Assembly (NCBI RefSeq): GCF_002584985.1
Contig: NZ_NUPZ01000035.1
Location: forward strand, 54,530-118,529
Direction of reading: 5' to 3'
DNA length: 64,000 bases
Source: Bacillus sp. AFS029637
Lineage (GTDB): Bacteria; Bacillota; Bacilli; Bacillales; Bacillaceae_G
The translations under genes and the position numbers were made by a program. The notes below the pieces were generated by a model. It had not been told where the DNA came from. It did no database searches and worked only from the letters and a program-made list of their open reading frames with translations. Shown piece by piece: positions 8,460 to 18,900 of the stretch (position 1 is the first letter of the stretch; each line of letters begins with the position of its first letter).

Positions 8460-9203
8460 ATGAGCGAGTTATTGCGTGTAGAAAAGGTTACAGGAGGATA
8501 TACGAAACGCCCTGTACTAAAAGATGTTTCGTTCTCTGTTAATAAAGGCGAACTTGTCGGCTTAATCGGTTTAAATGGAGCTGGTAAAAGTACGACGATT
8601 AAACATATTATCGGTTTAATGGAACCGAAAAAAGGAACTGTCACAATTAATGGAAAAACGATTCGTGATGATATGACAGCGTATCGTTCTAGTTTCTCCT
8701 TCATTCCGGAAACACCGGTATTATATGATGAGTTAACGTTAGAAGAGCATTTGAAGTTAACAGCGATGGCGTACGGCGTTGATGAAAAGCAATACGAAGA
8801 ACGTGTAGGACAACTACTGCAAGAGTTTCGCATGAAAAATCGTTTGAAATGGTTTCCGTCTCATTTCTCAAAAGGGATGAAGCAAAAAGTAATGATTATG
8901 AGTGCATTTTTAGTGGAGCCATCTCTTTACATCGTAGACGAACCGTTCGTTGGGCTCGATCCGTTAGCGATTCAATCACTCCTTCAAATGATGGATCAAA
9001 TGAAAAAGAGCGGCGCAGGTATTTTAATGAGCACACACATTTTAGCGACGGCAGAGCGTTATTGTGATTCGTTCATTATTCTGCATCAAGGTGAAGTAAG
9101 AGCGAAGGGAACATTATCTGAACTGCAATCCGAATTTCATATGCCAGGTGCAACGTTAGATGATATTTACATTGCGTTAACGAAGGAAGAAGATTATGAA
9201 TAG
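8460..9203 (+). CDS. ecsA: EcsA, ABC transporter ATP-binding subunit
   Basis: A 247-aa ABC ATPase with Walker A GLNGAGKST (about residues 36-44), signature FSKGMKQKV (about 138-146), Walker B LYIVDEP (about 157-163) and a switch His in MSTHIL. EcsA energises the EcsB membrane protein. In B. subtilis the pair is needed for secretion, competence and regulated intramembrane proteolysis by RasP, perhaps by clearing membrane peptides. ATG 8460 follows AGAAAGTGG. Its 3' end overlaps ecsB by 8 nt, indicating translational coupling. Confidence 0.96.
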   Translation: MSELLRVEKVTGGYTKRPVLKDVSFSVNKGELVGLIGLNGAGKSTTIKHIIGLMEPKKGTVTINGKTIRDDMTAYRSSFSFIPETPVLYDELTLEEHLKLTAMAYGVDEKQYEERVGQLLQEFRMKNRLKWFPSHFSKGMKQKVMIMSAFLVEPSLYIVDEPFVGLDPLAIQSLLQMMDQMKKSGAGILMSTHILATAERYCDSFIILHQGEVRAKGTLSELQSEFHMPGATLDDIYIALTKEEDYE

Positions 9204-10407
9204 CACAGCATTGTGGAAAGAACGATTTCGACACTTTTTAAAAGAAGTTCGTACATATAGTAAATACGTATTTAATGATCACTTGAAATTTATTTTCGTG
9301 TTCATCATCGGTGCGGGAGCGTATTATTACCAGCAATGGTTACAAACGTTAACACCTTCGTTTCAGGCTGCACTCGTGATGGCCATATTAATTGGACTCG
9401 TTTTAACAGCTGGATCCATTCAAACGTTATTAAAAGAAGCAGACCTCGTTTATTTACTGCCAGTTGAAGAAAAGTTAAAGCCTTACTTCACAAAGGCATT
9501 TCTCTTTACGTTTATGATTCAGTTATACATAATCGCAATTGTAGCGGCAGCGCTTGCCCCGTTATATTTCCAACAAATGAAACAAACAGGTGCAGCATAC
9601 ATATGGCTCGTACTTGCGTTTGTCATTGTAAAAGCGTGGAATTTATTCGTAGCGTGGGAAAAGTCATTTTTAACAGATCAAAATATACAGAGAGCCGATT
9701 GGTTCATTCGATTTCTTTTAAACGGATTATTTGTTTATTTCCTTGTAGAACGTACTTCCGTTATGTTTATTGGTGGAATCGTTCTGCTCATGGCGTTATA
9801 CCTTGCGATCCTGCATCAAATGGTGAAGGGAAAGCCGCTGAACTGGGAATATTTAATTTCTGAAGAAGGTAAGAAGATGATGCTGCTGTACCGCATTGCG
9901 AATATGTTCGTTGATGTACCAGCATTAAAAGAAAGAGTATCCCGCCGCAAATGGCTTGATTTCATTCTTTCGATAATCGGAGAAAAGCGTACGTATTTAT
10001 ACTTATATACGAGAACGTTCTTACGATCGGGCAACTATTTTGGATTATATGTACGCTTGCTCGCTCTTGGAGGAATTATTCTTTACTTCATTCCGTTTTT
10101 ATATGGACGATTTATCGTAAGCCTTATTTTCCTATACTTAATCGGTTATCAGCTATTAACTTTATGGAAACATCACCGCATGAAGGTTTGGCTTGATTTG
10201 TATCCAGTAGGGGGAGAAGAGAAGAAGAAAGATTTCCTTACTTTATTAAATGCAATCCTCATTACTGGTAGCATTATCTTTACAATTGTATTTCTACTAG
10301 CGACGAAAGATTTCATGATGACGGGAATTTTATTAGTCGTAAGCATAGTATTTAGTATCGGTTTCGTTTATCAATACGGTGCAAAACGCATTGAGCGCTT
10401 AAATTGA
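9196..10407 (+). CDS. ecsB: EcsB, ABC transporter membrane subunit
   Basis: A 403-aa integral membrane protein with paired hydrophobic segments: about residues 30-70, 100-150, 165-200, 280-310 and 345-395. It is the permease partner of EcsA. The overlap with ecsA (ATG within its last codons) and the 13-nt gap to ecsC show a single operon. The length and the N-terminal LWKERFRHFLKEVRTYSKYVFNDH segment agree with the EcsB family. The transported substrate is not established. Confidence 0.95.
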   Translation: MNSTALWKERFRHFLKEVRTYSKYVFNDHLKFIFVFIIGAGAYYYQQWLQTLTPSFQAALVMAILIGLVLTAGSIQTLLKEADLVYLLPVEEKLKPYFTKAFLFTFMIQLYIIAIVAAALAPLYFQQMKQTGAAYIWLVLAFVIVKAWNLFVAWEKSFLTDQNIQRADWFIRFLLNGLFVYFLVERTSVMFIGGIVLLMALYLAILHQMVKGKPLNWEYLISEEGKKMMLLYRIANMFVDVPALKERVSRRKWLDFILSIIGEKRTYLYLYTRTFLRSGNYFGLYVRLLALGGIILYFIPFLYGRFIVSLIFLYLIGYQLLTLWKHHRMKVWLDLYPVGGEEKKKDFLTLLNAILITGSIIFTIVFLLATKDFMMTGILLVVSIVFSIGFVYQYGAKRIERLN

Positions 10408-10420
10408 AAGGAATGAACCT

Positions 10421-11128
10421 ATGATTACATATGAAGAAAAGGTTATAAAAGAATTGGAGCGGTGGAAAGCTACATTCATGAAAGATTCTTCTATGATGAC
10501 ACGGTTCTCTAAAAAAGTGCAGGTGAAAGTGCAACAACTAGTGCCCGCGAAAGTGCAAAAGGTACTAACAGAAACGATTCGGATGATGGTGCAAACAATT
10601 AGTGCTGGATCAAACTTCATAAAACCGAAGCTAAAAGAAACGAACTGGTCACTGCAAAGACGTGACGATGAAGTACGTAAAAAAATAGATGAGTACAAAA
10701 AAATAGCTGCAGCAGAAGGAGCAGGGACGGGCGCTGGTGGTATTCTTCTTGGCCTTGCTGACTTTCCGCTTCTACTTACGATTAAAATTAAATTTTTATT
10801 CGATGCAGCGACATTATATGGATTTGATACGAGTAACAAAGAAGAGAGGCTCTTTATCCTTCACGTATTCCAGCTTGCCTTTTCAAGTGATGATCACCGA
10901 AAAGAAATATGGAAAGCGATTGAAACGTGGGATACAGTAGAAGAAAATCATATGGACTGGGAAAAGTTCCAAACAGAGTACCGAGACTATATCGATTTAG
11001 CGAAGATGTTGCAGCTCGTCCCGGTAATCGGCGCCCCGGTCGGTGCGTATGCGAACTATCAATTACTGCAACGACTTGGAGAAGTGACGATGAATTGTTA
11101 TCGTATGCGGTTATTGAGTAGGAATTGA
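10421..11128 (+). CDS. ecsC: EcsC family protein
   Basis: The 235-aa third gene of the ecs operon, EcsC domain family. An amphipathic basic N-terminal half is followed by a Gly/Ala-rich segment (GAGTGAGGILLGLADFPLLLTIKIKF, about residues 100-125) that could associate with membrane. The C-terminus contains a second Gly-Ala motif, PVIGAPVGAYANYQL. ATG 10421 follows AAAGGAATGAACC. It is not essential for EcsAB activity in B. subtilis, and its role is unknown. A terminator follows directly, closing the operon. Confidence 0.92.
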   Translation: MITYEEKVIKELERWKATFMKDSSMMTRFSKKVQVKVQQLVPAKVQKVLTETIRMMVQTISAGSNFIKPKLKETNWSLQRRDDEVRKKIDEYKKIAAAEGAGTGAGGILLGLADFPLLLTIKIKFLFDAATLYGFDTSNKEERLFILHVFQLAFSSDDHRKEIWKAIETWDTVEENHMDWEKFQTEYRDYIDLAKMLQLVPVIGAPVGAYANYQLLQRLGEVTMNCYRMRLLSRN

Positions 11129-11144
11129 GTTGCTTTACAAAAAG

Positions 11145-11182
11145 AAGGCATTCTAAATTACACATTTAGGATGCCTTTTTTT
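11145..11182 (+). terminator. Terminator of the ecs operon
   Basis: AAGGCATTCTAAAT / ATTTAGGATGCCTT, a 14-bp stem with one mismatch, then TTTTTT. Core genes end here and the carbohydrate island starts just beyond. Confidence 0.9.
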
Positions 11183-11297
11183 ATTTCACTTTATTGTATT
11201 CATAGAAAATCAATAGGAACGTACCATCATAGCAACTTTTAAACATCTAAGCTTGCTAGTGATGTGACGTTATCCCTATCAGAATATTTTTGTTAAA

Positions 11298-11330
11298 GGG
11301 TTGACCCATCAACCCGATTTATTATATGTT
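11298..11330 (+). promoter_or_regulatory. Promoter with overlapping palindromic operator upstream of the GH31 gene
   Basis: A sigma-A-like promoter, TTGACC (11301-11306), 18 nt, TATGTT (11325-11330). A perfect 18-nt inverted repeat, GGGTTGACCCATCAACCC (11298-11315), covers the -35 box, which is the typical place for a repressor operator. Its right half continues as CAACCCGAT, the motif seen again at 20647 and 26186 before other island genes. The 334-nt gap 11129-11462 also holds the ecs terminator and a mini-ORF at 11378. Confidence 0.65.
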
Positions 11331-11377
11331 ATAAAAGTAAGAAAATTCAATCAATTATAAGTGGAAGAAAGGAGAGC

Positions 11378-11410
11378 ATGGATATGCCAATTATCCATAT
11401 GAAGGGTTAA
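11378..11410 (+). other. Possible 10-codon leader ORF before the GH31 gene
   Basis: ATG 11378 follows a strong GAAAGGAGAGC ribosome site and encodes MDMPIIHMKG before TAA. The RNA can fold through ATGGATA/TATCCAT. It could be a leader peptide, or the remnant start of an older gene. The real GH31 gene has its own site (CGGAGG) 50 nt downstream. Confidence 0.35.
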
Positions 11411-11462
11411 AAACTATTGGAATTCATTTTTAGTAAACCATTATTACATGCGGAGGTAGAAT

Positions 11463-14400
11463 ATGTTAAGACGTCGAGCTGGGTTGAAAAAACTGGTAAC
11501 CGTGTCCTTATCAGCGGGTATGCTGTTTTCTATGCTTCCAACAGCATCTGCTACTACAATTAAAAAGAATTACTCCATTAATAACGTTTCTGATAATCAA
11601 AGCTATAAGACTATAGGCAAAATTACTAAGGTTTCGAAAGAAGGAAATAACGTATACTTTGACTTGAACACAGGTGAAAAAATAAAAATTAACTTTCTAA
11701 AAAATAATGTTTTTCGATTAAATTTGGACCCAAAGGGTGTTTTTGAAGAATATCCAACTCCAAATAAATCTGAGCATGAGACGAAAATTATCGATAAGAA
11801 TGTTAGCGATTACAAAAAGGAATACGGATCGATTGACATTAGGGTCGATGAAAGAGATAACAAGGTCTATAAAATATCTACTAATGCTTTGGAGTTAAGA
11901 ATAGATAAAGATACCTCAAAGATGAGCCTGTACGATAAAAAAAGAGCGAAGATTCTTTGGAGTGAAAGTGAACCGCTAAAGCATTCGAACGGAAGTACAG
12001 TTCAAACCCTCGATACAAAAGAAAGTGAATATTTCTACGGTGGAGGTCAACAGAATGGGTTTTATGCCCATAAGAATAATTCTATAAATATTGCAGTCGG
12101 GGGAGGTTGGGATGCAGGAGCTGCATCAAGTCCAGTTCCTTTCTATTTAAGCACTGAGGGCTACGGAGTCATGCGAAATACTTTTAAGCCGGGCGTTTAT
12201 GATTTTACCAAAACATCTACCTTTGCACACAATGAAGACAGATTTGATGCTTATTATTTTGTAGATGATTCCATTCCAAACATCATTAACGAATATACAG
12301 AATTAACTGGGAAACCAGCCCTTATGCCAAAATCTGGTTTCTATTTAGGGCATGCTGACTGTTTTAATGGAACTCATAATGGTCATAAGGATCAACGAAC
12401 ACTCCTAGATAATGGATTAAATACAGTAAATCAATATGCAGAGAATGATATGCCTTTAGGATGGATATTACCAAATGACGGCTATGGATGTGGGTATGGC
12501 GGATTAAATAATTTGGAACAATTTGTTGATAAAGCAAATGACCAGAAAGTAGAGGTAGGTTTATGGACACAAAGCAGTCTTTATCCAGATCCGAATTTAC
12601 CTGGAGATAGTCCGTTACGCAGAGACCTGGATGGGGAAGTAAAAGCAGGTGTAAGAGCAATAAAGACAGATGTTGCATGGGTTTGGGAAGGATATTCCAT
12701 GGCCTTAAATGCCACACGACAAGCAGCAGAAGGAATTCAAAAAGCAGAGAATTCGGGTGGCGCACGTCCATTTGTTATTTCGCTAGATGGATGGGCTGGT
12801 ACTCAGCGTTATGCTACATTATGGTCAGGCGACCAATATGGCGGTAATTGGGAGTACATAAGAATGCACATCCCTACTTACATTGGCGCAGGTTTATCAG
12901 GAAATCCAAACGTTGGTTCAGATATGGATGGTATATTTGGCGGAGATCCAAAAGTACAGACACGTGATTTCCAATGGAAAGCATTCACTCCTATTCAAAT
13001 TGATATGGACGGCTGGGCATCGGGAGGTAATGATTACAGTAAGTCTAAAAATCCATGGAATTATGGTGAACCTTATGCATCGATTAATCGGATGTATTTA
13101 AAATTGAAGTCACAAATGATGCCTTATATATACACGATTGCTGAGGAATCTACATCAAAATCCATGCCGATGGTTCGAGGGATGATGTTAGAAGCTCCGA
13201 ATGATCCGTATGCGTACGGGACACAAACACAGTATCAATATATGTGGGGGCCAAATCTATTAGTAGCACCAATATATGATGGAAACTCTAACGATGCTGA
13301 AGTAAGGAACGATATTTATCTTCCAGATAAAAATCAAGTTTGGATCGATTATTTTACAGGTGAGCAATATCAGGGAGGTTCGGTCCTTCATAATTTTAAA
13401 GCTCCACTATGGAAGACCCCTGTATTTGTTAAGGCTGGTGCAATTATTCCAATGGCACCAGAAAATAATTCTATTAATGAATTAAATGGTTCGGAAAATA
13501 GAATATTTGATGTTTATCCATCGGGAGAATCAGAGTTTACCCTATATGAAGATGATGGTAAAACTGTTGAGTATAAGGAAAAGAAAAATACAACAACGAA
13601 GGTCACTTCAAAGGTAAGCAAGGAAAAAGCTGTTATCACTGTCGATACTGCAAAAGGAAAAGGCTATAAAGGGATGGTTAAAGACAGGGGCACAGAAGCG
13701 ATTGTCAATACGCGTGTAAACCCAAAGAATGTAAAGGTTAAGGTTGGAAATAAAGATGTTAAATTAAGGAAAGTTACAAGTGAAGAGGAATATAACAAAT
13801 CAGAAAACGTGTATTTCTATAATGAAAGTCCAAACCTGAACAAATATGCTACAAAAGGCTCAGCGTTTGAACAGACTGAAATTATTACATCACCAAAGCT
13901 TTATATTAAAGTAGGAAAAACAGATATCACGAAAAATAAAATAACTTTTACAGTAGATGGCTTTGATAATACTCAAAAGAAGGATGTAGTAGATAAAGAA
14001 GTACCGACTATTCCATCAGGGCTTAAAGCTGATGAGGCAAACATAACAGATAGAGAGATTAAATTAGATTGGAACAAGGTTGACGGTTCGAATCCAACAT
14101 ATGATTTAATGATTGATGGTGTGGTTCATACAAATGTGTTTAAGTCAAGTGACAGTGGGCAAGCGCCATTCTATCTCCATACAGGTCTAACATCTGATAC
14201 AGAACATTCTTATAAAATAAGAGCAACAAATACAAAAGGATCATCAGGCTGGAGTGATGAAATCAAAATAAGAACAAAGCTTGACCGATACAGAAATGTC
14301 CCTAAGGATATGACTGCAAAAGCAGATAGTGAGCAGCCGGGAGAAGAAGCATCTCTAGCTGTAGATGGGAAGGATGAAACAAAGTGGCATACTGCATGGG

Positions 14401-15881
14401 GAGATTCGGGCAATAAACTGCCACATACATTTGAGATTGATATGAAATTAGCTTATGAATTAGATAAGCTTGAGTATATGCCAAGACCAGGTGCGGGGAA
14501 TGGTACGATATTAAAATACAATTTAGACGTAAGTCTAGATGGAAAAACTTATAAAAACATCATTACTGATGGAACATTTGAGAGAAATGACGAAACGAAA
14601 GTCATTGATTTTCAAGGGAATACTACTGCAAGGTATATTAAGTTGACCATCACAAACTCTGTAGGCGGCTTTGGAAGTGCAATGGAATTCAGACCGTACA
14701 AAAAGGATAAAACCGTGGGAACGGTTGTTGGTGAAAATATACCAAATGGAAAAATTGATGAAGATGACCTTCTCTTCTTTGCAAGCTATATGGGTGTCGA
14801 TCAAACTGAAGCTTGGGAACAGGTTTCAAAGGTGGATATTAATTTCAATGGTGTAATAGACGCATACGATTTAATGTATGTAGCATCACAATTGGGTCAA
14901 AAGCCACTTCAAGCAACAGGCAAACCGATTGCCGGATTATTGGATATTAGACCTAGTAAGAAGGAGTTAAAAGCAGGAGAGGAATTTTCAGTAGAAATAA
15001 TAGGTGCAGGATTAAAGGATATTAATGCATTCAACTTAGAACTAAAACTAGATCCTAACAAATATGAATTAGTGAAAGAGTGTAAGCCTGACGGGACTTG
15101 CGGTGCAAATATTGTTTCGGCTTCCAATGAAACTGCTAATATGTTGAACTATTCTTTACTTGCGGGGATCGGAAAGCCTGAACAACGAATTATGGCTGCA
15201 TTTTCTAACAAGGGAACACAAAATACATTAGAAGGTACAAAGACATTAGCCACGATTAAGTTAAAGGCTAAGAAAGATATTAGTTTTGATATGCCGATAA
15301 CAAGATCATTACTGATTAATACAGCCTTTGATACTATTGATAAAATAGGAGAGGTTTTAAATCCTGGCCAAGAACCTGGAGAGGTGGAACAACCACAAGA
15401 GCCTAAGGAACTACAATTATCAAATAAAGATATGACGGTTACTGGTGAAGGGGAAAAGATGCAGGACGGTGCACTAGCTTTTGCCAACCTTATTGACGGT
15501 GAGATAAGCGAAAGTTCATTGGCGGAATTGAAATGGAGTCTCACTGGAAATGAAGGGATTTCACTACCGTTACCCGTAGATTTCAACTTTACTAAACCAC
15601 AAGAATTGACTAAATTTATTGTTTATAATCGTCCGCAATATACGAATGGCAAAATTAAAACATTAAGTGCCAAAGTATATACTGAATCTGGAAAAGAGTA
15701 TGATCTAGGTGCAAAAAGTGTTAACTTCGACGATAAATCAGTAACTTTCGATTTAACAGCGGCTGCTATACCTGCTGGAACTAAAGTTACAAAGTTATCG
15801 ATTAACTTTGAGGAATCGCACAGTGGGCCTCTTATGTTGTCTGTTGCAGAGGTAGAAGTCTTTGTAAAGAATCCTGCTTAG
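11463..15881 (+). CDS. Secreted modular GH31 glycosidase, probable alpha-N-acetylgalactosaminidase, with dockerin and cohesin modules
   Basis: A 1472-aa secreted enzyme with a Sec signal at residues 1-31. The GH31 region covers about 35-840: an N-terminal beta domain, a TIM barrel and a distal DUF5110-type domain. The probable nucleophile is D403 in IKTDVAW and the acid/base D457 in LWSGDQYGG. The LPNDGYGCGYGG motif resembles the GH31 branch that removes alpha-linked GalNAc from O-glycans. Downstream come fibronectin III (about 847-940), an F5/8C-type sugar-binding module (about 941-1085), a dockerin with two Ca-loop repeats (about 1091-1147), a cohesin-like domain (about 1153-1295), and a C-terminal beta-sandwich that may be another binding module. 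There is no LPXTG anchor. ATG 11463 follows CGGAGG. The GalNAc specificity is inferred from motif and context; alpha-glucosidase or alpha-xylosidase activity is the alternative. Confidence 0.85.
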   Translation: MLRRRAGLKKLVTVSLSAGMLFSMLPTASATTIKKNYSINNVSDNQSYKTIGKITKVSKEGNNVYFDLNTGEKIKINFLKNNVFRLNLDPKGVFEEYPTPNKSEHETKIIDKNVSDYKKEYGSIDIRVDERDNKVYKISTNALELRIDKDTSKMSLYDKKRAKILWSESEPLKHSNGSTVQTLDTKESEYFYGGGQQNGFYAHKNNSINIAVGGGWDAGAASSPVPFYLSTEGYGVMRNTFKPGVYDFTKTSTFAHNEDRFDAYYFVDDSIPNIINEYTELTGKPALMPKSGFYLGHADCFNGTHNGHKDQRTLLDNGLNTVNQYAENDMPLGWILPNDGYGCGYGGLNNLEQFVDKANDQKVEVGLWTQSSLYPDPNLPGDSPLRRDLDGEVKAGVRAIKTDVAWVWEGYSMALNATRQAAEGIQKAENSGGARPFVISLDGWAGTQRYATLWSGDQYGGNWEYIRMHIPTYIGAGLSGNPNVGSDMDGIFGGDPKVQTRDFQWKAFTPIQIDMDGWASGGNDYSKSKNPWNYGEPYASINRMYLKLKSQMMPYIYTIAEESTSKSMPMVRGMMLEAPNDPYAYGTQTQYQYMWGPNLLVAPIYDGNSNDAEVRNDIYLPDKNQVWIDYFTGEQYQGGSVLHNFKAPLWKTPVFVKAGAIIPMAPENNSINELNGSENRIFDVYPSGESEFTLYEDDGKTVEYKEKKNTTTKVTSKVSKEKAVITVDTAKGKGYKGMVKDRGTEAIVNTRVNPKNVKVKVGNKDVKLRKVTSEEEYNKSENVYFYNESPNLNKYATKGSAFEQTEIITSPKLYIKVGKTDITKNKITFTVDGFDNTQKKDVVDKEVPTIPSGLKADEANITDREIKLDWNKVDGSNPTYDLMIDGVVHTNVFKSSDSGQAPFYLHTGLTSDTEHSYKIRATNTKGSSGWSDEIKIRTKLDRYRNVPKDMTAKADSEQPGEEASLAVDGKDETKWHTAWGDSGNKLPHTFEIDMKLAYELDKLEYMPRPGAGNGTILKYNLDVSLDGKTYKNIITDGTFERNDETKVIDFQGNTTARYIKLTITNSVGGFGSAMEFRPYKKDKTVGTVVGENIPNGKIDEDDLLFFASYMGVDQTEAWEQVSKVDINFNGVIDAYDLMYVASQLGQKPLQATGKPIAGLLDIRPSKKELKAGEEFSVEIIGAGLKDINAFNLELKLDPNKYELVKECKPDGTCGANIVSASNETANMLNYSLLAGIGKPEQRIMAAFSNKGTQNTLEGTKTLATIKLKAKKDISFDMPITRSLLINTAFDTIDKIGEVLNPGQEPGEVEQPQEPKELQLSNKDMTVTGEGEKMQDGALAFANLIDGEISESSLAELKWSLTGNEGISLPLPVDFNFTKPQELTKFIVYNRPQYTNGKIKTLSAKVYTESGKEYDLGAKSVNFDDKSVTFDLTAAAIPAGTKVTKLSINFEESHSGPLMLSVAEVEVFVKNPA

Positions 15882-15912
15882 GTAGAGAAAATAAATATCT
15901 CTTATTATCTTA

Positions 15913-15940
15913 ATGGTGTTAGGGTTAACCCTAACACCAT
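15913..15940 (+). promoter_or_regulatory. Perfect 28-bp palindrome between the two glycosidase genes
   Basis: A 14-nt arm, ATGGTGTTAGGGTT, is followed immediately by its exact reverse complement. It sits within the short GH31-GH36 gap, followed by AATCTTTATT rather than a strong T-run. It may be a partial terminator or attenuator, an RNA-processing hairpin, or an operator. Confidence 0.7.
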
Positions 15941-15971
15941 AATCTTTATTATGATTGGGGAGAAAATTAAG

Positions 15972-18900
15972 ATGTATATGAAAAAGATGCTGTCGCTGTT
16001 CGTATCTACTGTCATTGTGGTGAGCGTTATACTCCCGATTGGCAGCAACTCAAGTTCAACAAAAGTTTCAGCTGCCGGGTCAAGCTTTGTAAACATAGCA
16101 AAGGACAAAGTAGAAATTGGAAATGATGCAATCACAAGAGTTATTGATGTATCCGATTCCAAGTTGAAGACAAAAATAGTCTCTAACAAAAGAATTGGAA
16201 AGGACTTGGTTCCTGAAGGAGGTTCGGAGGATTTTGCCATCCATTTGGTCTCCGAGAAGCAAACATCTGAAGAGCCGCCAAAAGAGAAAAATGTACAAAT
16301 TCCTGATGCGAACAAACCGAAAATACAGCTTGACAGAACAAATTGGACGGCAACAGTCTATGATTCTGTGGGAAAAGCCAAAGATGGTGCAACCATGCTG
16401 GATGGCGATAACAACACTTACGTAGATTTTTCGGATGGAAACAAGACATGGCCATATGAAGTTGTGATTGACTTAAAGGAAGACAAAACAATTGGATCGT
16501 TTGGCTATCAAAAAAGGCCAGGATTCCAAGGCCAGGCATATGGAATCAATGGAACAATAGGAAAATATGAAATCAAGGTTAGTAGCGACGGGGAAAATTG
16601 GGTAGATGCAGGAACGGGAGAATTTTCGTCAAAAGACTTTAACCTACACAAAGTAGATAATCTCTACAATGTGGGAGATATGGTCTATGGAAATTTAACA
16701 GGGGCGAAAACAGCAAGATACGTAAAGATTGTTCAATTAAGTGGTGCATTAACAAATGATATTTCATTTACCGGTGCTGAACTTTACCTGTTTGAAGATA
16801 CCGTTCGACAAGATAACAACAATCCTGGAGACACTAATAAAGGAATGATTAAGTCAAGTGAATTAACGATTAAACAAGTAAATGAAGAAAAATACAAAAC
16901 GGGGAAACGAATTCAATTCGTGTTTGAAGAGTATGAAAAGTATAACTCGGTATGGACCATTAAGTACAACGTATTTGTAGAGGACAATGCCCCTTATTTA
17001 AGAAGTAATCTTGAAATTGCATCTTCAAATAAAGATATCACCTTCGACTATATCGATGTGGATCAATTCGCACTGCCCAAAAATGTGGAAGGACTATTCC
17101 ATCACCCGCCGCTAAAGGATATTTCCTCCATGTGGATTGGAAAATATGAATTAGTTTTGGGGCAGCCAATTTATGCAAATGGTATGTTCTTTGGATCAGA
17201 ATTTCCTGCCTCAGACACAGATGTAGTAAATAACACGATGCAGGTTCGATATTACTCAGGCAAGAATTTTAAAAAGCTAGCAGAAGACAAGCAGCTCAAT
17301 ACGGATGGAAGCTTTACGACTTGGAATAGCGTCATGGGCGCTGCAGCTGGAACGGATAAAGACGTTGTTCAAACTGACTTTTTTGCCTATATCAATGATA
17401 TTGCTACAAAGACGGAATTCCGAAAGCAATATAATTCCTGGTATGACAATATGATGGATATTACAGATGAGAGTATCGCTAATTCATTCTATGGTACGGA
17501 AAAAGAGTTGAGCAAAAATGGCGTAGAGCCTTTGGATTCTTATGTTGTAGATGATGGCTGGAATGCCTATGAAACTGTTAATTCCACTGGACAGGAAACG
17601 AAAGCGCCATATGATAACCAAACTGGGTTCTGGGAATTCAACAACAAATTTCCTAATGAATTATATCCGGCAAGTGATATGGCAAAGAAATTTGGCTCAA
17701 CGTTTGGACTGTGGCTTGGCCCTCAAGGCGGCTACAATTACTTTGGCGGGTTTGCCGAATTTCTTGAAAAGAATGGCACAGGACATGTGACCAATGATTA
17801 TTGGAAAAGCGTAGACGTAGGCTCCAAAACATATGTAAACAATCTGACGAAGATCTTTTTAGATTATCAAAACAGATTTGATATTGAATATTGGAAGCTA
17901 GATGGATTTGCTGTGAGACCTTCAGCCGATAAAGACAATCAGCACATGGTTGGCGGCGACCACAATATGTATTATACATCAGATCTTTGGGAAACATGGA
18001 TTGATACCTTTAAATCCATGAGACAAGAAAGGGAAGAAAAAGGCAGGGGTCTATTTTTAAACCTTACCTGCTATGTAAACCCAAGTCCGTGGTTGCTGCA
18101 GTGGGCAAATACGATTTGGATTCAAGACTCCGGTGACAATGGATTTTTGAGCACCTACGGTGGAACCCAGGCAGAACAAATGATGTCATACAGAGACAAT
18201 GTTTACTTTAACATTTTTAAGAAAAATGATCTGCAGTTCCCGTTGAAAAATGTATATAATCATGACCCGATTTACGGAGTTTCTGCAGGGATAAACTTTA
18301 CCGATGATGATTTTAGAAATTATTTGATGATCAATGCGACAAGAGGAACGGCATTCTGGGAATTATATTTTTCACCGAGTATGATGAATGATGCTAAATG
18401 GAGAATAACAGCTGATGTATTGGGGTGGGCCGAAAGTCATTCAAAGACGCTTGAAAAAGCAAAACTATTTGGGAAGCGGCCAGATCAAGGTGGAGTTTAC
18501 GGCTATTCGGCTTGGAACAGTGGCGAAGGAATTGTTTCATTTAGAAATGCCAGCAATAAAGAACAAAGCTATACGTTGACATTAGATAATACTGTAGGTG
18601 TTCCAACGGATTTAGATAATGCAAAAATGGTACAGACTCTGCCAAGAGTTGATGAAACCAAAGTGGAGAAGATGAGCTATGGCGATACGTTAACAGTAAC
18701 CCTAGCCCCTCATGAGTCAAGAATCTATCAAGTTACCAGCAAAGATCAGACACCTGCCAAGGTTATCTCTGTAAAGAATACAAAAGAGAATACTGTGCGA
18801 GTAAAATTTGATCAGAGGATTCAGAATCCAACTATCACTGTTAATGGGAAGCATGCAGATGCCACTATTTTGGAAGATTATCGATCCATTGAGGTTAGCA

